DNA of 64,000 bases, taken from Prosopocoilus inquinatus (Eukaryota > Arthropoda > Insecta > Coleoptera > Lucanidae). Positions 23,595 through 37,302 of the stretch are shown here, piece after piece (positions within the stretch are counted from its first letter, which is position 1; each line of letters starts with the position of its first letter). Location: the NCBI GenBank assembly GCA_036172665.1, contig CM069870.1, positions 43,792,001 through 43,856,000 on the forward strand, given 5' to 3'. Made by a program: the position numbers and the translations under genes. Under the pieces are notes generated by a model, which did not search any database, was not told the DNA's origin, and worked only from the letters and a program-made list of their open reading frames with translations.

Positions 23595-26500
23595 AGCAGA
23601 ACCTGGAAATAGTTTTGAACGAAACAACACGTATTAGCGTTGTTCCTGTGATGTATCTAATCGATCCTTATTCATCTATCATGTTATTTGGCGTTTCGAT
23701 GGACTCCAGTAGCTCTGATGTGAGATACGACGTTTTCGGACGCAGCAGAAGCTGGAAATAGTTTTAAACGAAACAACACGTATTAGCGTTGTTCCTGTGA
23801 TGTATCTAATCGATCCTTACTCATCTATCATGTTATTTGACGTTTCGATGGACTCCAGAAACTCTAATGTGAGATACGAAATTTTCGGACGCAGCAGAAG
23901 CTGGAAATAGTTTTAAACGAAACAACACGCATTAGCGTTGTTCCTGTGATGTATCTAATCGATCCTTACTTATCTATCGTGTTATTTGACGTTTGGATGG
24001 ACTCCAGTAACCCTGACGTGAGATACGAAGTTCTCGGACGCAGCGGAAGCTGGAAATAATTTTAAACGAAACAACACGTATTAGCGTTGTTCCTGTGATT
24101 TATCTAATCGATCCTTACTCATCTATCATGTTATTTGACGTTTCGATGGACTCCAGTAACTCTAATGTGAGATACGAAATTTTCGGACGCAGCAGAAGCT
24201 GGAAATAGTTTTAAACGAAACAACACGCATTAGCGTTGTTCCTGTGATGTATCTAATCGATCCTAACTTATCTATCATGTTATTTGACGTTTGGATGGAC
24301 TCCAGTAACCCTGACGTGAGATACGAAGTTCTCGGACGCAGCAGAAGCTGGAAATAGTTTTAAACGAAACAACACGCATTAGCGTTGTACCTGTGATGTA
24401 TCTAATCGATCCTTACTTATCTATCATGTTATTTGACGTTTGGATGGACTCCAGTAACCCTGACGTGAGATACGAAGTTCTCGGAGGCAGCAGAAGCTGG
24501 AAATAGTTTTAAACGAAACAACACGTATTAGCGTTGTTCCTGTGATGTATCTAATCGATCCTTACTCATCTATCATGTTATTTGACGTTTGGATGGACTC
24601 CAGTAACCCTGACGTGAGATACGAAGTTCTCGGAGGCAGCAGAAGCTGGAAATAGTTTTAAACGAAACAACACGTATTAGCGTTGTTCCTGTGATGTATC
24701 TAATCGATCCTTACTCATCTATCATGTTATTTGACGTTTGGATGGACTCCAGTAACTCTGATGTGAGATACAAAGTCTTTGGACGCAGCAGAAGCTGGAA
24801 ATAGTTTTAAACGAAACAACACGCATTAGCGTTGTTCCTGTGATGTATCTAATCGATCCTTACTTATCTATCATGTTATTTGACGTTTGAATGAACTCCA
24901 GTAACCCTGACGTGAGATACGAAGTTCTCGGACGCAGCAGAAGCTGGAAATAGTTTTAAACGAAACAACAAGTATTAGCGTTGATCCTGTGATGTATCTA
25001 ATCGATCCTTACTCATCTATCATGTTATTTGACGTTTGGATGGACTCCAGTAACTCTGATGTGAGATACGAAGTTCTCGGACGCAGCTGAAGCTAGAAAT
25101 AGTTTTAAACGAAACAACACGCATTAGCGTTGTTCCTGTGATGTATCTAATCGATCCTTACTCATCTATCATGTTATTTGACCTTTCGATGGACTCCAGT
25201 AACTCTAATGTGAGAAACGAAATTTTCGGACGCAGCAGAAGCTGGAAATAGTTTTAAACGAAACAACACCCATTAGCGTTGTTCCTGTGATGTATTTAAT
25301 CGATCCTTACTCATCTATCATGTTATTTGGCGTTTCGATGGAATCCAGTAACTTTGATGTGAGATACGACGTTTTCGGACGCAGCAGAAGCTGGAAATAG
25401 TTTTAAATGAAACAACACGTATTAGCGTTGTTCCTGTGCTGTATCTAATCGATCCTTACTCATATATCATGTTATTTGGCGTTTCGATGGACTCCAGTAG
25501 CTCTGATGTGAGATACAAAGTTCTCGGACGCAGCTGAAGCTAGAAATAGTTTTAAACGAAACAACACGCATTAGCGTTGTTACTGTGATGTATCTAATCG
25601 ATCCTTACTTATCTATCATGTTATTTGACGTTTGGATGGACTCCAGTAACCCTGAAGTGAGATACGAAGTTCTCGGACGCAGCAGAAGCTGGAAATAGTT
25701 TTAAACGAAACAACACGTATTAGCGTTGTTCCTGTGATGTATCTAATCGATCCTTACTCATCTATCATGTTATTTGACGTTTGGATGGACTCCAGTAACC
25801 CTGACGTGAGATACGAAGTTCTCGGACGCAGCGGAAGCTGGAAATAATTTTAAACGAAACAACACGTATTAGCGTTGTTCCTGTGATGTATCTAATCGAT
25901 CCTTACTCATCTATCATGTTATTTGACGTTTCGATGGACTCCAGTAACTCTAATGTGAGATACGAAATTTTCGGACGCAGCAGAAGCTGGAAATAGTTTT
26001 AAACGAAACAACACGCATTAGCGTTGTTCCTGTGATGTATCTAATCGATCCTAACTTATCTATCATGTTATTTGACGTTTGGATGGACTCCAGTAACCCT
26101 GACGTGAGATACGAAGTTCTCGGACGCAGCAGAAGCTGGAAATAGTTTTAAACGAAACAACACGCATTAGCGTTGTTCCTGTGATGTATCTAATCGATCC
26201 TTACTTATCTATCATGTTATTTGACGTTTGGATGGACTCCAGTAACCCTGACGTGAGATACGAAGTTCTCGGAGGCAGCAGAAGCTGGAAATAGTTTTAA
26301 ACGAAACAACACGTATTAGCGTTGTTCCTGTGATGTATCTAATCGATCCTTACTCATCTATCATGTTATTTGACGTTTGGATGGACTCCAGTAACTCTGA
26401 TGTGAGATACAAAGTCTTTGGACGCAGCAGAAGCTGGAAATAGTTTTAAACGAAACAACACGCATTAGCGTTGTTCCTGTGATGTATCTAATCGATCCTT

Positions 26501-28650
26501 ACTTATCTATCATGTTATTTGACGTTTGAATGAACTCCAGTAACCCTGACGTGAGATACGAAGTTCTCGGACGCAGCAGAAGCTGGAAATAGTTTTAAAC
26601 GAAACAACAAGTATTAGCGTTGATCCTGTGATGTATCTAATCGATCCTTACTCATCTATCATGTTATTTGACGTTTGGATGGACTCCAGTAACTCTGATG
26701 TGAGATACGAAGTTCTCGGACGCAGCTGAAGCTAGAAATAGTTTTAAACGAAACAACACGCATTAGCGTTGTTCCTGTGATGTATCTAATCGATCCTTAC
26801 TCATCTATCATGTTATTTGACGTTTCGATGGACTCCAGTAACTCTAATGTGAGAAACGAAATTTTCGGACGCAGCAGAAGCTGGAAATAGTTTTAAACGA
26901 AACAACACCCATTAGCGTTGTTCCTGTGATGTATTTAATCGATCCTTACTCATCTATCATGTTATTTGGCGTTTCGATGGAATCCAGTAACTTTGATGTG
27001 AGATACGACGTTTTCGGACGCAGCAGAAGCTGGAAATAGTTTTAAATGAAACAACACGTATTAGCGTTGTTCCTGTGCTGTATCTAATCGATCCTTACTC
27101 ATATATCATGTTATTTGGCGTTTCGATGGACTCCAGTAGCTCTGATGTGAGATACAAAGTTCTCGGACGCAGCTGAAGCTAGAAATAGTTTTAAACGAAA
27201 CAACACGCATTAGCGTTGTTACTGTGATGTATCTAATCGATCCTTACTTATCTATCATGTTATTTGACGTTTGGATGGACTCCAGTAACCCTGAAGTGAG
27301 ATACGAAGTTCTCGGACGCAGCAGAAGCTGGAAATAGTTTTAAACGAAACAACACGTATTAGCGTTGTTCCTGTGATGTATCTAATCGATCCTTACTCAT
27401 CTATCATGTTATTTGACGTTTGGATGGACTCCAGTAACCCTGACGTGAGATACGAAGTTCTCGGACGCAGCAGAAGCTGGAAATAGTTTTAAACGAAACA
27501 ACACGTATTAGCGTTGTTCCTGTGATGTATCTAATCGATCCTTACTCATCTATCATGTTATTTGACGTTTGGATGGACTCCAGTAACTCTGATGTGAGAT
27601 AAAAAGTTTTTGGACGCAGCAGAACCTGGAAATAGTTTTGAACGAAACAACACGTATTAGCGTTGTTCCTGTGATGTATCTAATCGATCCTTATTCATCT
27701 ATCATGTTATTTGGCGTTTCGATGGACTCCAGTAGCTCTGATGTGAGATACGACGTTTTCGGACGCAGCAGAAGCTGGAAATAGTTTTAAACGAAACAAC
27801 ACGTATTAGCGTTGTTCCTGTGATGTATCTAATCGATCCTTACTCATCTATCATGTTATTTGACGTTTCGATGGACTCCAGAAACTCTAATGTGAGATAC
27901 GAAATTTTCGGACGCAGCAGAAGCTGGAAATAGTTTTAAACGAAACAACACGCATTAGCGTTGTTCCTGTGATGTATCTAATCGATCCTTACTTATCTAT
28001 CGTGTTATTTGACGTTTGGATGGACTCCAGTAACCCTGACGTGAGATACGAAGTTCTCGGACGCAGCGGAAGCTGGAAATAATTTTAAACGAAACAACAC
28101 GTATTAGCGTTGTTCCTGTGATTTATCTAATCGATCCTTACTCATCTATCATGTTATTTGACGTTTCGATGGACTCCAGTAACTCTAATGTGAGATACGA
28201 AATTTTCGGACGCAGCAGAAGCTGGAAATAGTTTTAAACGAAACAACACGCATTAGCGTTGTTCCTGTGATGTATCTAATCGATCCTAACTTATCTATCA
28301 TGTTATTTGACGTTTGGATGGACTCCAGTAACCCTGACGTGAGATACGAAGTTCTCGGACGCAGCAGAAGCTGGAAATAGTTTTAAACGAAACAACACGC
28401 ATTAGCGTTGTACCTGTGATGTATCTAATCGATCCTTACTTATCTATCATGTTATTTGACGTTTGGATGGACTCCAGTAACCCTGACGTGAGATACGAAG
28501 TTCTCGGAGGCAGCAGAAGCTGGAAATAGTTTTAAACGAAACAACACGTATTAGCGTTGTTCCTGTGATGTATCTAATCGATCCTTACTCATCTATCATG
28601 TTATTTGACGTTTGGATGGACTCCAGTAACTCTGATGTGAGATACAAAGT
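23595..28650 (+). repeat. 27-unit macro-repeat (23.57-24.6 kb recurs at 27.6-28.6 kb)
   Basis: GAGATAAAAAG with AGAACCTGG (23573, 23595) recurs at 27596 and 27618. TTATTCATC, CCAGAAACTC, CTATCGTG with GCGGAAG (24043 and 28066), GATTTATC and TTGTACCTG recur as well. All are 4,023 bp apart. The 11-unit copies lie inside this longer period, making a nested two-level structure. Confidence 0.85.
24043..27469 (+). repeat. 11-unit higher-order repeat, copies 3 (12 units) and 4
   Basis: Copy 3 is 24043-25830 with one extra unit, a duplicated B-type unit ending GGAGGCAGC near 24633. Copy 4 is 25831-27469. Both again begin with GCGGAAGCTGG. GAATGAAC lies at 24889 and 26528, each 4,023 bp (27 units) after its counterpart at 20866 and 22505. 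GACCTTTCG in copies 1 and 3 but not in 2 and 4 shows that the pair was duplicated together. Confidence 0.9.
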
Positions 28651-28669
28651 CTTTGGACGCAGCAGAAGC

Positions 28670-31600
28670 TGGAAATAGTTTTAAACGAAACAACACGCAT
28701 TAGCGTTGTTCCTGTGATGTATCTAATCGATCCTTACTTATCTATCATGTTATTTGACGTTTGGATGGACTCCAGTAACCCTGACGTGAGATACGAAGTT
28801 CTCGGAGGCAGCAGAAGCTGGAAATAGTTTTAAACGAAACAACACGTATTAGCGTTGTTCCTGTGATGTATCTAATCGATCCTTACTCATCTATCATGCT
28901 ATTTGACGTTTGGATGGACTCCAGTAACTCTAATGTGAGATACGAAATTTTCGGACGCAGCAGAAGCTGGAAATAGTTTTAAACGAAACAACACGCATTA
29001 GCGTTATTCCTGTAATGTATCTAATCGATCCTTACTTATCTATCATGTTATTTGACGTTTGGATGGACTCCAGTAACCCTGACGTGAGATACGAAGTTCT
29101 CGGACGCAGCAGAAGCTGGAAATAGTTTTAAACGAAACAACACGCATTAGCGTTGTTCCTGTGATGTATCTAATCGATCCTTACTTATCTATCATGTTAT
29201 TTGACGTTTGGATGGACTCCAGTAACCCTGACGTGAGATACGAAGTTCTCGGAGGCAGCAGAAGCTGGAAATAGTTTTAAACGAAACAACACGTATTAGC
29301 GTTGTTCCTGTGATGTATCTAATCGATCCTTACTCATCTATCATGTTATTTGACGTTTGGATGGACTCCAGTAACTCTGATGTGAGATACAAAGTTTTTG
29401 GACGCAGCAGGAGCTGGAAATAGTTTGAAACGAAACAACACGTATTGGCGTTGTTCCTGTGCTGTATCTAATCGATCCTTACTCGTCTATCATGTTATTT
29501 GACGTTTCGATGGACTCCAGTAACTCTAATGTGAGATACGAAATTTTCGGACGCAGCAGAAGCTGGAAATAGTTTTAAACGAAACAACACGCATTAGCGT
29601 TGTTCCTGTGATGTATCTAATCGATCCTTACTCATCTATTATGTTATTTGACGTTTGGATGGACTCCAGTAACTCTGATGTGAGATACAAAGTTTTTGGA
29701 CGCAGCAGAAGCTGGAAATAGTTTTGAACGAAACAACACGTATTAGGGTTGTTCCTGTGATGTATCTAATCGATTCTTACTCATCTATCATGTTATTTGG
29801 CGTTTCGATGGACTCCAGTAGCTCTGATGTGAGATACAAAGTTTTTGGACGCAGCAGAAGCTGGAAATAGTTTTGAACGAAACAACACGTATTAGCGTTG
29901 TTCCTGTGATGTATCTAATCGATCCTTACTCATCTATCATGTTATTTGGCTTTTCGATGGACTCCAGTAACTCTAATGTGAGATACGAAATTTTCGGACG
30001 CAGCATAAGCTGGAAATAGTTTTAAACGAAACAACACGCATTAGCGTTGTTCCTGTGACGTATCTAATCGATCCTTACTTATCTATCATGTTATTTGACG
30101 TTTGGATGGACTCCAGTAACCCTGACGTGAGATACGAAGTTCTCGGACGCAGCAGAAGCTGGAAATAGTTTTAAACGAAACAACACGTATTAGCGTTGAT
30201 CCTGTGATGTATCTAATCGATCCTTACTCATCTATCATGTTATTTGACGTTTGGATGGACTCCAGTAACTCTGATGTGAGATACAAAGTTTTTGGACCCA
30301 GCAGAACCTGGAAATAGTTTTAAACGAAACAACACGCATCAGCGTTGTTCCTGTGATGTATCTAATCGATCCTTACTCATCTATCATGTTATTTATCGTT
30401 TCGATGGACTCCAGAAGCTCTGATGTGAGATACGACGTTTTCTGAGGCAGCAGAAGCTGGAAATAGTTTTAAACGAAACAACACGCATTAGCGTTGTTCC
30501 TGTGATGTATCTAATCGATCCTTACTCATCTATCATGTTATTTGACGTTTCGATGGACTCCAGTAACTCTAATGTGAGAAACGAAATTTTCGGACGCAGC
30601 AGAAGCTGGAAATAGTTTTAAACGAAACAACACGCATTAGCGTTGTTCCTGTGATGTATCTAATCGATCCTTACTTATCTATCATGTTATTTGACGTTTG
30701 AATGGACTCCAGTAACCCTGACGTGAGATACGAAGTTCTCGGACGCAGCAGAAGCTGGAAATAGTTTTAAACGAAACAACAAGTATTAGCGTTGATCCTG
30801 TGATGTATCTAATCGATCCTTACTCATCTATCATGTTATTTGACGTTTGGATGGACTCCAGTAACTCTGATGTGAGATACGAAGTTCTCGGACGCAGCTG
30901 AAGCTAGAAATAGTTTTAAACGAAACAACACGCATTAGCGTTGTTCCTGTGATGTATCTAATCGATCCTTACTCATCTATCATGTTATTTGACGTTTCGA
31001 TGGACTCCAGTAACTCTAATGTGAGAAACGAAATTTTCGGACGCAGCAGAAGCTGGAAATAGTTTTAAACGAAACAACACGCATTAGCGTTGTTCCTGTG
31101 ATGTATTTAATCGATCCTTACTCATCTATCATGTTATTTGGCGTTTCGATGGAATCCAGTAACTTTGATGTGAGATACGACGTTTTCGGACGCAGCAGAA
31201 GCTGGAAATAGTTTTAAATGAAACAACACGTATTAGCATTGTTCCTGTGCTGTATCTAATCGATCCTTACTCATATATCATGTTATTTGGCGTTTCGATG
31301 GACTCCAGTAGCTCTGATGTGAGATACAAAGTTTTTGGACGCAGCAGAAGCTGGAAATAGTTTTGAACGAAACAACACGTATCAGCGTTGTTCCTGTGAT
31401 GTATCTAATCGATCCTTACTCATCTATCATGTTATTTGGCGTTTCGATGGACTCCAGTAACTTTGATGTGAGATACGAAGTTCTCGGTCGCAGCTGAAGC
31501 TAGAAATAGTTTTAAACGAAACAACACGCATTAGCGTTGTTACTGTGATGTATCTAATCGATCCTTACTTATCTATCATGTTATTTGACGTTTGGATGGA

Positions 31601-32450
31601 CTCCAGTAACTCTGATGTGAGATACAAAGTTTTTGGACGCAGCAGAAGCTGGAAATAGTTTTAAACGAAACAACACGCATTAGCGTTGTTCCTGTGATGT
31701 ATCTAATCGATCATTACTTATCTATCATGTTATTTGACGTTTGGATGGACTCCAGTAACCCTGACGTGAGATACGAAGTTCTCGGAGGCAGCAGAAGCTG
31801 GAAATAGTTTTAAACGAAACAACACGTATTAGCGTTGTTCCTGTGATGTATCTAATCGATCCTTACTCATCTATCATGCTATTTGACGTTTGGATGGACT
31901 CCAGTAACTCTAATGTGAGATACGAAATTTTCGGACGCAGCAGAAGCTGGAAATAGTTTTAAACGAAACAACACGCATTAGCGTTATTCCTGTAATGTAT
32001 CTAATCGATCCTTACTTATCTATCATGTTATTTGACGTTTGGATGGACTCCAGTAACCCTGACGTGAGATACGAAGTTCTCGGACGCAGCAGAAGCTGGA
32101 AATAGTTTTAAACGAAACAACACGCATTAGCGTTGTTCCTGTGATGTATCTAATCGATCCTTACTTATCTATCATGTTATTTGACGTTTGGATGGACTCC
32201 AGTAACCCTGACGTGAGATACGAAGTTCTCGGAGGCAGCAGAAGCTGGAAATAGTTTTAAACGAAACAACACGTATTAGCGTTGTTCCTGTAATGTATCT
32301 AATCGATCCTTACTCATCTATCATGTTATTTGACGTTTGGATGGACTCCAGTAACTCTGATGTGAGATTCAAAGTTTTTGGACGCAGCAGGAGCTGGAAA
32401 TAGTTTGAAACGAAACAACACGTATTGGCGTTGTTCCTGTGCTGTATCTA
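28670..32450 (+). repeat. 20-unit duplication arms (28670-29470 and 31650-32450)
   Basis: ATCATGCTATTTG (28894 and 31874) and GCGTTATTCCTGTAATG (29001 and 31981) recur exactly 2,980 bp (20 units) apart, with the same order of B, D and GGAGGC units. The middle of the span (29480-31609) belongs to a different block related to 16.8-19.1 kb. Confidence 0.8.
29480..31609 (+). repeat. Copy of the 16.8-19.1 kb block lying between two other block copies
   Basis: Shares the markers listed for 16815-19093. On either side lie two copies of another block (28670-29470 and 31650-32450, offset 2,980 bp), so this segment sits between duplicate arms. Drift since copying includes GCATAAGCTGG near 30003, TTATCGTTTCG near 30394 and CTCGGTCGCAG near 31485. 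Confidence 0.75.
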
Positions 32451-32830
32451 ATCGATCCTTACTCATATATCATGTTATTTGGCGTATCGATGGACTCCAG
32501 TAGCTCTGATGTGAGATACGACGTTTTCGGACGCAGCAGAAGCTGGAAATAGTTTTAAACGAAACAACACGTATTAGCGTTGTTCCTGTGATGTATCTAA
32601 TCGATCCTTACTTATCTATCATGTTATTTGACGTTTGGATGGACTCCAGTAACCCTGACGTGAGATACGAAGTTCTCGGACGCAGCAGAAGCTGGAAATA
32701 GTTTTAAATGAAACAACACGTATTAGTGTTGTTCCTGTGATGTATCTAAACGATCCTTACTCATCTATCATGCTATTTGACGTTTGGATGGACTCCAGTA
32801 ACTCTAATGTGAGATACGAAATTTTCGGAC
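31800..32830 (+). repeat. Block shared with 40887-41917 (61 units)
   Basis: GCGTTATTCCTG (31981 and 41068) and TATTAGTGTTG (32721 and 41808) are both 9,087 bp apart: 61 units minus the two single-base deletions between them. Order and variants agree across the block, for example TTTGAAACG with TATTGGCG. Confidence 0.8.
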
Positions 32831-33599
32831 GCAGCAGAAGCTGGAAATAGTTTTAAACGAAACAACACGTATTAGCGTTGTTCCTGTGATGTATCTAATC
32901 GATCCTTACTCATCTATCATGTTATTTGACGTTTCGATGGACTCCAGTAACTCTAATGTGAGATACGAAATTTTCGGACGCAGCAGAAGCTGGAAATAGT
33001 TTTAAACGAAACAACACGCATTAGCGTTGTTCCTGTGATGTATCTAATCGATCCTTACTTAGCTACTATGTTATTTGACGTTTCGATGGACTCCAGTAAC
33101 TCTAATGTGAGATACGAAATTTTCGGACGCAGCAGAAGCTGGAAATAGCTTTAAACGAAACAACACGCATTAGCGTTGTTCCTGTGATGTATCTAATCGA
33201 TCCTTACTTATCTATCATGTTATTTGACGTTTGGATGGACTCCAGTAACCCTGACGTGAGATACGAAGTTCTCGGACGCAGCAGAAGCTGGAAATAGTTT
33301 TAAACGAAACAACACGTATTAGCGGTTTTTCTGTGATGTATCTAATCGATCCTTACTCATCTATCATGTTATTTGACGTTTGGATGGACTCCAGTAACTC
33401 TGATGTGAGATACAAAGTTTTTGGACGCAGCAGAAGCTGGAAATAGTTTTGAACGAAACAACACGCATTAGCGTTGTTCCTGTGATGTATCTAATCGATC
33501 CTTACTTAGCTACTATGTTATTTGACGTTTGGATGGACTCCAGTAACTCTAATGTGAGATACGAAATTTTCGGACGCAGCAGAAGCTGAAAATAGTTTT

Positions 33600-35978
33600 A
33601 AACGAAACAACACGTATTAGCGTTGTTACTGTGATGTATCTAATCGATCCTTACTTATCTATCATGTTATTTGACGTTTGGATGGACTCCAGTAAGTCTG
33701 ATGTGAGATACAAAGTTTTTGGACGCAGCAGGAGCTGGAAATAGTTTTAAACGAAACAACACGTATTAGCGTTGTTCCTGTGCTGTATCTAATCGATCCT
33801 TACTCATATATCATGTTATTTGGCGTTTCGATGGACTCCAGTAGCTATGATGTGAGATACGACGTTTTCGGACGCAGCAGAAGCTGGAAATAGTTTTAAA
33901 CGAGACAACACGTATTAGCGTTGTTCCTGTGATGTATCTAATCGATAATTACTCATCTATCATGTTATTTGACGTTTCGATGGACTCCAGTAACTCTAAT
34001 GTGAGATACGAAATTTTCGGACGCAGCAGAAGCTGGAAATAGTTTTAAACGAAACAACACGCATTAGCGTTGTTCCTGTGATGTATCTAATCGATCCTTA
34101 CTCATCTATCATGTTATTTGACGTATGGATGGACTCCAGTAACTCTGATGTGAGATAAAAAGTTTTTGGACGCAGCAGAAGCTGGAAATAGTTCTGAAGG
34201 AAACAACACGTATTAGCGTTGTTCCTGTGATGTATCTAATCGATCCTTACTCATCTATCATGTTATTTGACGTTTGGATGGACTCCAGTAACTCTGATGT
34301 GAGATACAAAGTTTTTGGGCGCAGCAGAAGCTGGAAATAGTTTTGAACGAAACAACACCTATTAGCGTTGTTCCTGTGATGTATCTAATCGATCCTTACT
34401 TAGCTACTATGTTATTTGACGTTTGGATGGACTCCAGTAACTCTAATGTGAGATACGAAATTTTCGGACGCAGCAGAAGCTGGAAATAGTTTTAAACGAA
34501 ACAACACGTATTAGCGTTGTTCCTGTGATATATCTAATCGATCCTTACTTATCTATCATGTTATTTGACGTTTGGATGGACTCCAGTAACCATGACGTGA
34601 GATACGAAGTTCTCGGACGCAGCAGAAACTGGAAATAATTTTAAACGAAACAACACGTATTAGCGTTGTTCCTGTGATGTATCTAATCGATCCTTACTTA
34701 TCTATCATGTTATTTGACGTTTGGATGGACTCCAGTAACAGTGACATGAGATACGAAGTTCTCGGACGCAGCAGAAGCTGGAAATAGTTTTAAACGAAAC
34801 AACACGTATTAGCGTTGTTCCTGTGATGTATCTAATCGATCCTTACTTATCTATCATGTTATTTGACGTTTGGATGGGCTCCAGTAACCCTGACGTGAGA
34901 TACGAAGTTCTCGGACGCAGCAGAATCTGGAAATAGTTTTAAACGAAACAACACGCATTAGCGTTGTTCCTGTGATGTATCTAATCGATCCTTACTTATC
35001 TATCATGTTATTTGACGCTTGGATGGACTCCAGTAACCCTGACGTGAGATACGAAGTTCTCGGACGCAGCAGAAGCTGGAAATAGTTTTAAATGAAACAA
35101 CACATATTAGCGTTGTTCCTGTGCTGTATCTAATCGATCCTTACTCATATATCATGTTATTTGGCGTTTCGATGGACTCCAGTAGCTCTGATGTGAGATA
35201 CAAAGTTTTTGGACGCAGCAGAAGCTGGAAATAGTTTTGAACGAAACAACACGTATTAGCGTTGTTCCTGTGATGTATCTAATCGATCCTTACTCATCTA
35301 TCATGTTATTTGGCGTTTCGATGGACTCCAGTAACTTTGATGTGAGATACGAAGTTCTCGGACGCAGCTGAAGCTAGAAATAGTTTTAAACGAAACAACA
35401 CGCATTTGCGTTGTTACTGTGATGTATCTAATCGATCCTTACTTATCTATCATGTTATTTGACGTTTGGATGGACTCCAGTAAGTCTGATGTGAGATACA
35501 AAGTTTTTGGACGCAGCAGGAGCTGGAAATAGTTTTAAACGAAACAACACGTATTAGCGTTGTTCCTGTGCTGTATCTAATCGATCCTTACTCATATATC
35601 ATGTTATTTGGCGTTTCGATGGACTCCAGTAGCTCTGATGTGAGATACGACGTTTTCGGACGCAGCAGAAGCTGGAAATAGTTTTAAACGAGACAACACG
35701 TATTAGCGTTGTTCCTGTGATGTATCTAATCGATAATTACTCATCTATCATGTTATTTGACGTTTCGATGGACTCCAGTAACTCTAATGTGAGATACGAA
35801 ATTTTCGGACGCAGCAGAAGCTGGAAATAGTTTTAAACGAAACAACACGCATTAGCGTTGTTCCTGTGATGTATCTAATCGATCCTTACTCATCTATCAT
35901 GTTATTTGACGTATGGATGGACTCCAGTAACTCTGATGTGAGATAAAAAGTTTTTGGACGCAGCAGAAGCTGGATATA
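33600..35978 (+). repeat. 12-unit duplication (33600-34190 and 35388-35978)
   Basis: CGAGACAACAC (33901 and 35689) and CGTATGGATGG (34122 and 35910) are both 1,788 bp apart, which is 12 units. The four-unit order A(GTTACTG, AAGTCTG)-C-G-A(TATGG, GATAAAAAG) is shared. The segment between contains B and A units with scattered private changes, such as AACAGTGACATG near 34737 and AACCATGACG near 34589. Confidence 0.8.
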
Positions 35979-37154
35979 GTTTTAAATGAAACAACACGTA
36001 TTAGCGTTGTTCCTGTGATGTATCTAATCGATCCTTACTCATCTATCATGTTATTTGGCGTTTCGATGGACTCCAGTAGCTCTGATGTGAGATACGACGT
36101 TTTCTGAGGCAGCAGAAGCTGGAAATAGTTTTAAACGAAACAACACGCATTAGCGTTGTTCCTGTGATGTATCTAATCGATCCTTACTCATCTATCATGT
36201 TAATTGGCGTTTCGATGGACTCCAGTAACTTTGATATGAGATACGAAGTTCTCGGACGCAGCTGAAGCTGGAAATAGTTTTAAATGAAACAACACGTATT
36301 AGAGTTGTTCCTGTGATGTATCTAAACGATCCTTACTTATCTAACATGTTATTTGACGTTTGGATGGACTCCAGTAACTCTAATGTGAGATACGAAATTT
36401 TCGGACGCAGCAGAAGCTGGAAATAGTTTCAAACGAAACAACACGCATTAGCGTTGTTCCTGTGATGTATCTAATCGATCCTTACTTATCTATCATGTTA
36501 TTTGACGTTTGGATGGACTCCAGTAACCCTGACGTGAGATACGAATTTCTCGGACGCAGCAGAAGCTGGAAATAGTTTTAAACGAAACAACACGCATTAG
36601 CGTTGTTCCTGTGATGTATCTAATCGATCCTTACATATCTATCATGTTATTTGACGTTTGGATGGACTCCAGTAACCCTAACGTGAGATACGAAGTTCTC
36701 GGACGCAGCAGAAGCTGGAAATAGTTTTAAACGAAACAACACGTATTGGCGTTGTTCCTGTGATGTATCAAATCGATCCTTACTCATCTATCATGTTATT
36801 TGGCGTTTCGATGGACTCCAGTAACTTTGATGTGAGATACGAAGTTCTCGGACGCAGCTGAAGCTAGAAATAGTTTTAAACGAAACAACACGCATTAGCG
36901 TTGTTACTGTGATGTATCTAATCGATCCTTACTTATCTATCATGTTATTTGACGTTTGGATGGGCTCCAGTAAGTCTGATGTGAGATACAAAGTTTTTGG
37001 ACGCAGCAGAAGCTGGAAATAGTTTTGAACGAAACAACACGTATTAGCGTTGTTCCTGTGATGTATATAATCGATCCTTACTTAGCTACTATGTTATTTG
37101 ACGATTCGATGGACTCCAGTAACTCTAATGTGAGATACGAAATTTTCGGACGCA

Positions 37155-37302
37155 GCAGAAGCTGGAAATAGTTTTAAACGAAACAAACGCACTAGCGTTG
37201 TTCCTGTGCTGTATCTAATCGATCCTTACTCATATATCATGTTATTTGGCGTTTCGATGGACTCCAGTAGCTCTGATATGAGATACGACGTTTTCGGACG
37301 CA
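37155..37302 (+). repeat. 148-bp C monomer with one-base deletion
   Basis: GAAACAACACGCATTAG reads GAAACAAACGCACTAG, one base short, with an A to C or similar change after it. It breaks the left arm of the 22-bp dyad. The same change occurs at 39117 through the 13-unit duplication. Confidence 0.9.
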
